From: an uncultured Mucilaginibacter sp.
GTDB lineage: Bacteria; Bacteroidota; Bacteroidia; Sphingobacteriales; Sphingobacteriaceae
DNA: 33,570 nucleotides
Assembly (NCBI RefSeq): GCF_946481715.1
Contig: NZ_CAMLOV010000048.1
Coordinates: 1-33,570, forward strand
Direction: 5' to 3'
Made by a program: the position numbers and the translations under genes. The notes beneath the pieces are model-generated. The model had not been told where the DNA came from, did not search any database, and saw only the letters and a list, made by a program, of their open reading frames with translations. Within the stretch, counting starts at the first letter, position 1. Each line of letters begins with the position of its first letter. Of the stretch, positions 17,041-24,061 are shown in pieces.

Positions 17041-18075
17041 CTACAACCCCTTCTTCACAAAATTATTTATCGCAATCAACAGTTTCCTTCGCCCGTTGCC
17101 TTGTGTATCTAAAAACACAAAGTGCCCGCCACCTGTTATAATCACCTTCTTTTTATTGGGCGCGCTGATCAGCTCATTATAAAACGTATCCACATCTACC
17201 GGGCGCGACCAGAAGTCCCTGTCACCTCTGATAATCAACGTTGGCACTGTAATGTCCTTCGCATCCCAATACTTGCGGCCGTCAGCCATATAAAAACTCT
17301 CCTTGCGAAAGCCACCCGGTGTTTTCAACAAGTGTTCTTCATTAAAGCTTACCGCGCTTTTAGCAAAGGCCTTGATGATTGCCGAATCTGCCTTAATAGT
17401 TGTATCTGCCTCCGTTGTTCCGGTCTTCCAGATATTGATAACCGCTTGTTCGTTAGATTGCCGATAGGCGGGAATACTGTTGTCGAATTTTGTTGAATCT
17501 GCCGTATCAGCGAAAGCGTTGTTAAAAGCCCATGGCGCTTTAATGCCATAGAGGCTATTGAGCACAATGAGGTTAGCCACCTTATCGTTATGCTGAGTGG
17601 TGTAGTACGCCGCCCAGTGCCCGCCGGCGGCCCAGCCAAAAAGGTTTATTTTGCCCTTCGGGTTGCCCTGGAGCAGATAATTCATCACCGCATCTATATC
17701 CGATGCCGCCTCTACGCAATTTCCCGCCACTAATGCGGTATCGGCAAGGTTATAGGCAGGCGAGGTAGAGCGTTCCCAGCCCCTTACATTCATCATATAA
17801 ACTGTAAAGCCACCAAGGGCAAGCGCCCGGGCAAAGGAAGCGTCCTCAGCCTCCAGGTCGAACGAGGTGGTTGCACCCGTACCTCCATGTACCAGCAATA
17901 AAGGCACTTTCCGGCGAGATGAGTAAGTGGTCTCTACAACTTTGCGTACTTGTAGTTGCAGCGCGCCATTGGGTACAAAAAAATCGGTAGTCGTATAGTT
18001 GCTTTGGGCCAATGTAGTGCCTGCATTTAACAGCAAAGCAATGATAAGAGCCAAAACGGAGAATCGTAGGAACAT
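17041..18075 (-). CDS. Secreted alpha/beta-hydrolase-fold protein lacking the nucleophile serine
   Basis: A 344-residue protein with a signal peptide (LALIIALLLNAGTTLAQ). It has the hydrolase fold: oxyanion region LLLVHGGTG, then MMNVRGWERS, then the nucleophile elbow G147-W-A149-A-G151-G-H. The elbow normally reads G-x-S-x-G. Here Ala149 (codon GCC, 17629-17631) replaces the serine. The other triad candidates remain: Asp in IIRGDRDFW and His in GGGHFVFLD. Either it is a pseudoenzyme or binding protein, or a recent mutation. No frameshift or stop is seen, so the gene is otherwise intact. It lies downstream of the response regulator on the same strand with a 54-base gap. Confidence 0.88.
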   Translation of the reverse strand: MFLRFSVLALIIALLLNAGTTLAQSNYTTTDFFVPNGALQLQVRKVVETTYSSRRKVPLLLVHGGTGATTSFDLEAEDASFARALALGGFTVYMMNVRGWERSTSPAYNLADTALVAGNCVEAASDIDAVMNYLLQGNPKGKINLFGWAAGGHWAAYYTTQHNDKVANLIVLNSLYGIKAPWAFNNAFADTADSTKFDNSIPAYRQSNEQAVINIWKTGTTEADTTIKADSAIIKAFAKSAVSFNEEHLLKTPGGFRKESFYMADGRKYWDAKDITVPTLIIRGDRDFWSRPVDVDTFYNELISAPNKKKVIITGGGHFVFLDTQGNGRRKLLIAINNFVKKGL

Positions 18076-18129
18076 AGTACAGCTATAAACTTTATTTGCG
18101 CCGTAAAATTATAAAGGGAAACTTAAAAA

Positions 18130-18489
18130 CTACGAGATGAGGTTGTTTACCTTCTCTACCAGTTCGGTAAGGTCGAACGGTTTGTTGATGATCGCATCGC
18201 AGCCATAGCGAAGCAGTTCGGCATCGCGATTAATATAGGCCGAGAAAATGATAACGGGCACATTGCCAAATTGTGGGTGCGCTTTTATCTGCTGGCAAAG
18301 TTCGCCGCCATTGGTACCCGCCACGCGGAAATCCAATATCACCAGGTCGGGTTTAAATTCCTCTACCAAAGGCATTACATCCCCGCTTTCGCCGGTACTC
18401 CTCACCTCAAAATTTTCATAGGTAAGTGTCTCGTGCACAATGTCGAGGATATCCTGATTATCATCCAATACTAAAATGCGCTTTATCAT
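18130..18489 (-). CDS. Single-domain response regulator (CheY-like)
   Basis: A 119-residue receiver domain with nothing attached. It has the acidic pair D9-D10 (LVLDDNQD), phosphoacceptor D53 (LVILDFRV), the switch S83 (IIFSAY) and K103 (INKPF). It can accept phosphate from a histidine kinase but has no output domain, so it may act through protein interaction or as a phosphate shuttle. No kinase gene is adjacent; the nearest hybrid kinase is at 25939. The gene is minus-strand and may share a transcript with the downstream hydrolase pseudoenzyme. Confidence 0.93.
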   Translation of the reverse strand: MIKRILVLDDNQDILDIVHETLTYENFEVRSTGESGDVMPLVEEFKPDLVILDFRVAGTNGGELCQQIKAHPQFGNVPVIIFSAYINRDAELLRYGCDAIINKPFDLTELVEKVNNLIS

Positions 18490-18941
18490 AAAAGATAACT
18501 AATAAACTGCAAAAAGGTAAAATTGGTATTTCTATGCTTCGGAAAATATTTAACAATAAATTGGTAAAGGCTCGGTATAGTTGTTCGGGGCTTTGTACTG
18601 TGTCAAAAATACTACAATTATTTACAATTTGTTCTAAATGGGGCGGATGTTTGGTAACAATTGTAATATTATATATAAATAATCCGCGTCACTACCCGAA
18701 GCGGAGGGCAATTGTTTTGCAACGCAGGCAGCCAGGGGTGTTACTTTATAATGGGGCCGGGTTGGTTGATGGATATATAGTTTATAATCAATGTTCAATG
18801 TATAAGGTATAAAACCCTACAGTTTGGCAATGCCATTCTTCACTTTCGCTACCGCTATGAATTATGAACCGTCATCGGTCAATTAAATAAAAAAACCCGC
18901 AACCAATCGCTGCGGGCCTTGTTAGTCCAGAACTATATTTA
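18490..18941. other. 452-base intergenic region without a supported gene
   Basis: It is AT-rich on the left. A 92-codon open frame on the plus strand (18534-18812) has no family resemblance and no convincing ribosome site. Visible structure includes the small palindrome TGGCA-A-TGCCA (18825-18835) and the terminator at 18896-18916. I see no tRNA or clear RNA gene. Confidence 0.6.
18888..18916 (-). terminator. Rho-independent terminator of the glycine-zipper gene
   Basis: Read on the minus strand, CCCGCA (18911-18916 complement) and TGCGGG (18896-18901 complement) form a stem around ACCAATCGC-type loop bases. It is followed by a run of seven T residues. Confidence 0.8.
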
Positions 18942-19262
18942 TTAATAAGGGTATGCTCTACCCGGATGTGCTGCTTTCCATGCGCGGCGGCGTTCCAGCC
19001 ATGCCGCATGCCTTCTTTTTTCCTGCCTCCTGCGGGCCTCGTTACCAATAATGTAACCGCCACCCGCGCCAATAGCACCGCCTATTACCGCGCCTTTAAC
19101 GTTATGGCCAATAAGGGCACCTGCAACAGCACCACCTGCGCCGCCTATAATAGCGCCTTTGCCTTGTTGGCTTAGGCCTTTTTTTGTTTGCGCCTCTGCA
19201 TTAAAACCGAATGATGAGGTTAAAGCCATTACCAGGCCGCCATATATGAGTATCTTTTTCAT
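18942..19262 (-). CDS. Exported glycine-zipper protein
   Basis: A 106-residue protein with a signal peptide (MKKILIYGGLVMALTSSFGF, then NAEA). The glycine-zipper membrane-spanning hairpin spans about residues 36-72, with GAIIGGAGGAVAGALIGH and then GAVIGGAIGAGGGYIIG. It ends in an Arg/His/Trp-rich tail (RRRQEKRRHAAWLERRR). Glycine-zipper proteins pack in outer or inner membranes and are often envelope-stress or structural proteins; the partner is unknown. The gene has its own terminator, and its 5' leader contains a nested inverted repeat ending 4 bases before the start codon. Confidence 0.85.
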   Translation of the reverse strand: MKKILIYGGLVMALTSSFGFNAEAQTKKGLSQQGKGAIIGGAGGAVAGALIGHNVKGAVIGGAIGAGGGYIIGNEARRRQEKRRHAAWLERRRAWKAAHPGRAYPY

Positions 19263-19266
19263 AGTG

Positions 19267-19325
19267 ATAGTATCTAAATATTGTTAGCTATTACAAATAG
19301 CAAGCCATATTGCTTACGATACTAT
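19267..19325 (-). promoter_or_regulatory. Nested inverted repeat in the leader of the glycine-zipper gene
   Basis: Outer arms ATAGTATC (19267-19274) and GATACTAT (19318-19325) are exact complements. Inside are the hairpin GCTATT-ACA-AATAGC (19287-19301) and AGCAA...TTGCT (19299-19314). It lies between the stop of the upstream hydrolase and the ATG at 19262. It may be a structured leader, an operator, or a terminator for the upstream operon. Confidence 0.45.
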
Positions 19326-19356
19326 GGAGTACTTAAAAAGGCAATGGTTTAATATT

Positions 19357-20163
19357 TTATTTCAGGAAACTGGTAATAGCGTTGGCAAACTGTATAGTTT
19401 TCCCTGCACTATTGTGGTCTCCGGGCACGGCAACCATTTGCGAATGGGGTATCAATTTCTGCAGATCAGCAACGTCTCCGTTGGTTGTATCCTCGGTGCC
19501 GTCTATCAGTAAAACAGGTATTTTAATCTTGGCCAATTCTGCCGGGCTGGTGCTTGGCTGGTGCTTCTGCTGTAGTGCAAGCGCCTGCTTATCAAAGGGG
19601 TTCTTGTTTATCCAGGCCATCATATCGTCTACGTCATGCAGGGTGGTGTCGCCTTCTAAGGCTTTCCAGGCGTGTATACGGCGCTGCCAGTTGGGGTTGG
19701 TATAATCTGCCCCCATGCCGCCCATTACAGCTTTGTGTACGCGCTTATCCAGCACCATTACACGAGAGGTAATGATAGAGCCGCGAGAATAGCCTATAAC
19801 ATCATAGTTTTTTATGCCGAGGCTGGTCATCAGGCCCATTACGTCTTTTGCTTCGGCATCGTTGTAATAGCCTGCATCGGTATGCGGCTTGTCTGAACGG
19901 CCGTTGCCGCGCATATCCAGCAGTATAACTTTATAGCCAAGTTTCAGCAGGTCGCCGTAAAGCACTCCATTCTTCCAGCCCTGTGCGGTTCCGGTAAAGC
20001 CGTGCAGCATTACTACCGGGTAGCCCTCACCCTTTACTTCGTAGTAAATTTTAGCGCCGTCAAACGAGGTGTAATATGCGCCTTCGGCAGGTGCCTGTGC
20101 GTAGGTTTTTGTGCCGAAGCCGAATGCAAGGCAAAGGGCCAGGCAAAAAATTATCTTTTTCAT
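19357..20163 (-). CDS. Secreted alpha/beta hydrolase
   Basis: A 268-residue protein with a signal peptide (MKKIIFCLALCLAFGFGTKTYA). It is a complete alpha/beta-hydrolase: oxyanion motif VVMLHGFTG, LLDMRGNGRSDKP, nucleophile elbow GYSRGS, acidic residue in LIDGTEDTTN, and histidine in VPGDHNSAG. It resembles small esterase/lactonase or peptidase-type members; the substrate is unknown. It starts 14 bases after the GntP permease stop on the same strand, so the two are probably one operon. A role in hydrolysing a lactone or ester that yields a sugar acid for the permease is a plausible but unproved reading. Confidence 0.92.
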   Translation of the reverse strand: MKKIIFCLALCLAFGFGTKTYAQAPAEGAYYTSFDGAKIYYEVKGEGYPVVMLHGFTGTAQGWKNGVLYGDLLKLGYKVILLDMRGNGRSDKPHTDAGYYNDAEAKDVMGLMTSLGIKNYDVIGYSRGSIITSRVMVLDKRVHKAVMGGMGADYTNPNWQRRIHAWKALEGDTTLHDVDDMMAWINKNPFDKQALALQQKHQPSTSPAELAKIKIPVLLIDGTEDTTNGDVADLQKLIPHSQMVAVPGDHNSAGKTIQFANAITSFLK

Positions 20164-20177
20164 GATAAGATGATGTT

Positions 20178-21491
20178 TTATACAAATAAGTTCAACAGCA
20201 ACACCCCGGCCAACCCTACAAAGGCAACAATGGTTTCCATCATCGACCAGGAAAGGAAGGTGTCTTTTATCGTCAAATTAAAATATTCTTTATAGAGCCA
20301 GAAGCCCGAATCGTTTACATGCGAGAAAGCCAGGCTGCCCGCGCCGATGGATAACACCATCAGGTTGGGGTTAATGTTGGGGTCTTTCACCAGCATGGCA
20401 GATACAATACCCGCAGCCGTAAGCCCTGCCACCGTTGCCGAGCCCAAACTGATGCGGATGATGGCCGCTATGAGCCAGCCCAAAAACAAAGGTTGCATAT
20501 TAAATGATTGCAGCCCGGCGGCTATCTGGTTGCTGATGCCGCTATCTACCAGCACCTGTTTAAACGCGCCGGAGCCACCAATGATAAGGAGTATTAGCGA
20601 GATATCCTTTACTGCATCGGTATAAGTGCTACCCAATTGGCCCATTGTTTTATGTTGTTTTATGCCGAGGGTATAAGTAGCCACGATGAGCGATATCAGC
20701 ATCACTATGGATGGGTCGCCGATGAAGGCTACTATTTTGTGCAATTCGTCTTTCGGGTCGTTGCCGATGAAGGGGAATGCGGCAGTAATACCCAATAAAA
20801 TTACCGGCAGCAATGCAGCAAAAAAGCTGTTGGCGGCGCTGGGCAGCTTATCCTGCGGTATCTCTTCGGCGCGGAAGGTTGCCAATGGCTCGGAGGGGAT
20901 TTTCTTGAGGAATTGAGCAAACACAGGCCCGGCGATGATAATGGCCGGGATAGCTATTATCAGCCCATACAATAAAGTAACCCCCATATTGGCATGGAAG
21001 AGTACTACCAGGGCCGATGGAGAGGGGTGCGGCGGCAAAAAGCCATGTGTTACCGATAATGCCGACAGCATTGGCAAGCCAATGTAAACTGCTGGTAGCT
21101 TATATTTATAAGTTACCGAAAATATTAACGGTACCATCAGTACAAAGCCGATACCGTAAAACAGAGGGATACCCACTACAAAGGCAGCCGCTACCAGGGC
21201 CAGCTGTATATATTTTGTGCCGAAAGCATTTACCAGTACATCGGCTATTTTTTGCGCTGCGCCGCTGGTGGCAACCAACTTGCCCAGCATAGCGCCCAGG
21301 CAAATAATAATGGCCAGCGAACCCAACGTATCGCCCAGCCCTTTTTGTACCGAGCCGGCAATTTTATCAAGCGGGATGCCCAGGCAAAGCCCTGCGGTGA
21401 TAGATACGATAAGGAAGGCCAAAAAAGGGTTCACCTTGGCCCAGCTTACCAGCAGGATAAGCAGTATGATGCAAAAAAGTATTACCAGCAT
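20178..21491 (-). CDS. GntP-family gluconate/organic acid:H+ symporter
   Basis: A 437-residue inner-membrane carrier with about twelve to fourteen hydrophobic helices. Family marks are VNPFLAFLIVSITAGLCLG near the N-terminus, IPLFYGIGFVLMVPLIF, and the strongly conserved SVTHGFLPPHPSPSAL segment near residue 150. GSATVAGLTAAGIVSAML and FSHVNDSGFWLYKEYFNLT follow in the C-terminal third. GntP proteins import gluconate or related sugar acids with protons. Length is normal. It is the first gene of a two-gene operon with the downstream secreted hydrolase and is divergent from the VOC gene (106-base gap). Confidence 0.95.
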   Translation of the reverse strand: MLVILFCIILLILLVSWAKVNPFLAFLIVSITAGLCLGIPLDKIAGSVQKGLGDTLGSLAIIICLGAMLGKLVATSGAAQKIADVLVNAFGTKYIQLALVAAAFVVGIPLFYGIGFVLMVPLIFSVTYKYKLPAVYIGLPMLSALSVTHGFLPPHPSPSALVVLFHANMGVTLLYGLIIAIPAIIIAGPVFAQFLKKIPSEPLATFRAEEIPQDKLPSAANSFFAALLPVILLGITAAFPFIGNDPKDELHKIVAFIGDPSIVMLISLIVATYTLGIKQHKTMGQLGSTYTDAVKDISLILLIIGGSGAFKQVLVDSGISNQIAAGLQSFNMQPLFLGWLIAAIIRISLGSATVAGLTAAGIVSAMLVKDPNINPNLMVLSIGAGSLAFSHVNDSGFWLYKEYFNLTIKDTFLSWSMMETIVAFVGLAGVLLLNLFV

Positions 21492-21597
21492 GTATTCAGG
21501 GTTATTAATAGGTGCACCTAATGTAATAACATTTATGTAAAATGACGGCTGGGTGCATTTATTTTAAACAGATATTATTAGGTATCTTTATGTTATC

Positions 21598-22095
21598 ATG
21601 AAAAAAGTATTGATCACTGCCGGCTTTGTAGCATCGTTTGCTTTAGGTTGGGCGTTTAATTCCGTTAAGCAAAACCATGCAGCAAAGAAGGCCACCGGCA
21701 TAGGCGGCATATTTTTTAAATGTAAAGACCCGCAAAAAATGCGCGATTGGTACAGCAAAAACCTTGGGCTAATCACCGATAAATATGGCACCAGCTTTGC
21801 CTGGCACCAGGGTGCCGACAGTACTAAGCGCGGCTACACGCAATGGAGCGTTTTCTCAGAGAAAACCAAATACTTTGCGCCATCTGCCAAAGAGTTTATG
21901 ATAAACTACCGGGTAGAGGACCTGGATGCATTGCTAAAACAATTGCAGGCAGACAGTGTAACCATAACCGATAAAGTAGAAGCAGCCAGCTACGGCAAGT
22001 TTGTACACATTATGGACCCCGAAGGCAATAAAATAGAGCTATGGGAACCCAATGATGCCGAATATCATAAGATAGCGACTGCGGTAACCGATTGA
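21598..22095 (+). CDS. VOC (glyoxalase-like) protein with N-terminal membrane/signal segment
   Basis: A 165-residue protein with an N-terminal hydrophobic segment (VLITAGFVASFALGWAF, residues 4-20), then a single vicinal-oxygen-chelate domain. It begins GIGGIFFKCKDPQKMRDWYSKNLG and ends HIMDPEGNKIELWEP, the characteristic opening and metal-ligand Glu end of glyoxalase/dioxygenase-type domains. One VOC domain usually works as a dimer. The exported or anchored form is unusual, since most family members are cytoplasmic. TATCTTTA at 21583-21590 resembles a -7 element but would give almost no leader. Confidence 0.88.
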   Translation: MKKVLITAGFVASFALGWAFNSVKQNHAAKKATGIGGIFFKCKDPQKMRDWYSKNLGLITDKYGTSFAWHQGADSTKRGYTQWSVFSEKTKYFAPSAKEFMINYRVEDLDALLKQLQADSVTITDKVEAASYGKFVHIMDPEGNKIELWEPNDAEYHKIATAVTD

Positions 22096-22239
22096 CACGA
22101 ATCTTACTAAAAGTATAAGTCTCGCGAACTGAAAACAGCGTAGGCTATACTATGGCGCAAATTTACCCTTAGGTATGTAAATTGTCAAATTTGGCCTGTG
22201 GTTGAAAATTAGGGGTCGATAATCCCTTTCTTTGTAAGC

Positions 22240-23466
22240 ATGAGTAAACAGCGATATTTTATTCTCATCCTTGTATTGGGTTCGCTTACGGCTTTGGGGC
22301 CGTTCTCGATAGATATGTACCTGCCCGGCTTCCCGGCTATTGCAAAATCGCTGCACACTACTACCGAAAATGTGGCGCTGTCCTTATCCAGTTTCTTTAT
22401 CGGTATATCGGCAGGGCAATTACTGTACGGCCCCTTGCTGGATAGGTTTGGGCGCAAACGGCCACTGTATTTTGGTTTGTCGTTATATATCGTTGCCTCT
22501 ATCGGCTGTTATTTTGCCGGTAGCATCCAAATGCTTATCGGGCTTAGGTTTGTGCAGGCCATTGGCAGTTGCGCCGCAGCTGTAGCTTCCATGGCTATGG
22601 TGCGCGATTTGTTCCCCGTAAAAGACAGCGCCAAAGTTTTTGCATTGCTTATATTGGTGCTGGGCGCTTCGCCACTGATAGCCCCAACGGTTGGCGGCTA
22701 CGTTACAGCCGAGTTTGGCTGGCATGTGATATTTCTCATCCTGGCGGTGATAGCGGTACTAATAAGCCTTGCTGTTATTTTCATTTTACCAGAAAGCTAC
22801 CCTCCCGACCCATCGCATTCGCTTGCTCCCGGGCCTATTATCGACAGCTTTCTTGGCGTGCTTAAAACGCCGCAGTTTTATACCTATGCGCTTTGCGGCG
22901 CGCTGGCCTTTTCGGGTTTGTTTGCCTATATATCTGCATCGCCAATTGTTTTTATGGAAGGTTTTAAGGTGAGTGCAAAATCTTACGGCTGGATATTCGC
23001 CATACTTTCTGTCGGCTTTATCGGCTCCAGCCAGGTAAACAGTTTTTTAGTGAAAAAATACAAAAGCGAGCAAATAGTAAACGTAGTATTGATAACGATG
23101 GCGGGCATTGCCATTGTGTTTTTAACAGGTGCAATACAGGGTTGGCTTGGGTTGGTTGGCACCATCGTAATGATATTTGGCATTTTATGCTGCGCGGGAT
23201 TGATTAGCCCGAACACTTCGGCGTTGGCATTGGCGCCGTTTGAAAAAAATGCAGGTACAGCTTCATCTTTACTTGGTGCTTCGCAAATGGCCATCGGCTC
23301 CGCGGTATCGGTAGGGGTAAGTTTGTTTAAGGCAAAATCAGCCGTACCTATGGCAAGCATTATTCTTGTATCGAGTGTGCTGGCCCTGCTGCTATTGGCT
23401 ATCGGCAGGCGCAATATCAAAACCAAAGTAGCGGTTAAGCAGGGTGGAGGTGCGGCGGCGCATTAG
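22240..23466 (+). CDS. Bcr/CflA-family MFS multidrug exporter
   Basis: A 408-residue inner-membrane drug:H+ antiporter with about 12 transmembrane helices. It shows the Bcr/CflA signatures: LGPFSIDMYLPGFP at the first helix, the MFS motif GPLLDRFGRKRPL in the first loop, RFVQAIGSCAAAVASMAMVRD, and the antiporter motif C-like LGASPLIAPTVGGYV. It ends in a short glycine/alanine tail. The family exports bicyclomycin, sulfonamides, or cysteine and dipeptides; substrate here is unknown. It is transcribed alone, with a dispersed palindrome after its stop. Confidence 0.95.
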   Translation: MSKQRYFILILVLGSLTALGPFSIDMYLPGFPAIAKSLHTTTENVALSLSSFFIGISAGQLLYGPLLDRFGRKRPLYFGLSLYIVASIGCYFAGSIQMLIGLRFVQAIGSCAAAVASMAMVRDLFPVKDSAKVFALLILVLGASPLIAPTVGGYVTAEFGWHVIFLILAVIAVLISLAVIFILPESYPPDPSHSLAPGPIIDSFLGVLKTPQFYTYALCGALAFSGLFAYISASPIVFMEGFKVSAKSYGWIFAILSVGFIGSSQVNSFLVKKYKSEQIVNVVLITMAGIAIVFLTGAIQGWLGLVGTIVMIFGILCCAGLISPNTSALALAPFEKNAGTASSLLGASQMAIGSAVSVGVSLFKAKSAVPMASIILVSSVLALLLLAIGRRNIKTKVAVKQGGGAAAH

Positions 23467-23534
23467 AGCACTGATTTCACCTATTGGAAATCTCTGGTAT
23501 GCAATTCCGATTTGCGCGTGTGATTTGCAAGCGG

Positions 23535-23556
23535 GAGACGCAAAGTATTGCGTCTC
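23535..23556. repeat. Palindromic repeat GAGACGCAA-N4-TTGCGTCTC, copy 2
   Basis: Two perfect 9-base arms around AGTA, with the same CGGG and TACAG flanks as the copy at 13466-13487. It lies between the convergent ends of the MFS gene and the lipoprotein gene, where it could serve as a bidirectional terminator. Confidence 0.9.
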
Positions 23557-23567
23557 TACAGAAACAT

Positions 23568-23960
23568 TTACTCCCTTACCGCCGTCACTCTCGATCCATC
23601 CTCGCCCAGTGTTTCAAAAATGATCTTCTTGTCGGTTAGTTCGTTCACCGCGAAGGGGAAATCGCGGGTTTTGCCATTGCCCAAGTCTTCTATGTATTTA
23701 ATGTCCTGCCCGGTGGTGCTGAATTTTCCGTGCGATAGTACTTTACCGCCCCAATAAATCTGCAGGGTATTGTCCTTATTAAATACAATATTGGGTTTTT
23801 GCTCCGCAATATCGAATCGGGTAACGCTATCACCCGGCGATTGAGGTTTTTCCACACGGATATACTTCCATTTGCCATACAGGCGTTCGGGGCTTAGCCC
23901 GGGCTTGCAGGCGGCAAAAAAAGCAAGTAAGGTGGCTATGGCGAAGGTGTATTTTTTCAT
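23568..23960 (-). CDS. Lipocalin-like lipoprotein
   Basis: A 130-residue lipoprotein with a type II signal (MKKYTFAIATLLAFFAAC, lipidated Cys18). The mature part shows the short lipocalin-like/META-type barrel pattern seen in many Bacteroidota lipoproteins: LYGKWKYIRVE, then PNIVFNKDNTLQIYWGGKV, then GKFSTTGQDIKYIEDLG and KKIIFETLGEDGSRVTAVRE. No enzymatic residue stands out. It is divergent from the GH51 gene, and their promoters appear to be back to back around a palindrome. Family assignment is moderate; the lipoprotein call is firm. Confidence 0.85.
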   Translation of the reverse strand: MKKYTFAIATLLAFFAACKPGLSPERLYGKWKYIRVEKPQSPGDSVTRFDIAEQKPNIVFNKDNTLQIYWGGKVLSHGKFSTTGQDIKYIEDLGNGKTRDFPFAVNELTDKKIIFETLGEDGSRVTAVRE

Positions 23961-23977
23961 AAAACAGCTCGATTGCT

Positions 23978-24010
23978 CAAATTTATCTTAATCCATTTGG
24001 ATATACCAAA
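23978..24010 (-). promoter_or_regulatory. Bacteroidota promoter of the lipocalin-like lipoprotein gene
   Basis: On the minus strand: TTTG (complement of 24007-24010), a 21-base spacer, then TAAATTTG (complement of 23978-23985), an exact match to TAnnTTTG. The ATG at 23960 follows closely. Confidence 0.6.
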
Positions 24011-24026
24011 AATGTGCCTACATTTA
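23996..24026 (+). promoter_or_regulatory. Bacteroidota promoter of the GH51 gene
   Basis: TTTG at 23996-23999, a 19-base spacer and TACATTTA at 24019-24026 (one mismatch to TAnnTTTG). The predicted leader is about 30 bases. Its -33 TTTGG forms a palindrome, TTTGG-ATATA-CCAAA, with the -33 of the divergent promoter. Confidence 0.55.
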
Positions 24027-24061
24027 TAATTGTTATTTTAACACTTATAAATTCACCAATT

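Noticed and set aside
18534..18812. 92-codon plus-strand ORF in the gap left of the glycine-zipper gene
   Set aside because: No family resemblance, weak ribosome site, and a composition unlike the neighbouring genes.
18490..18941. Hidden tRNA or small RNA in the gap
   Set aside because: No cloverleaf, CCA end, or strong structured element beyond the glycine-zipper terminator and a short palindrome.
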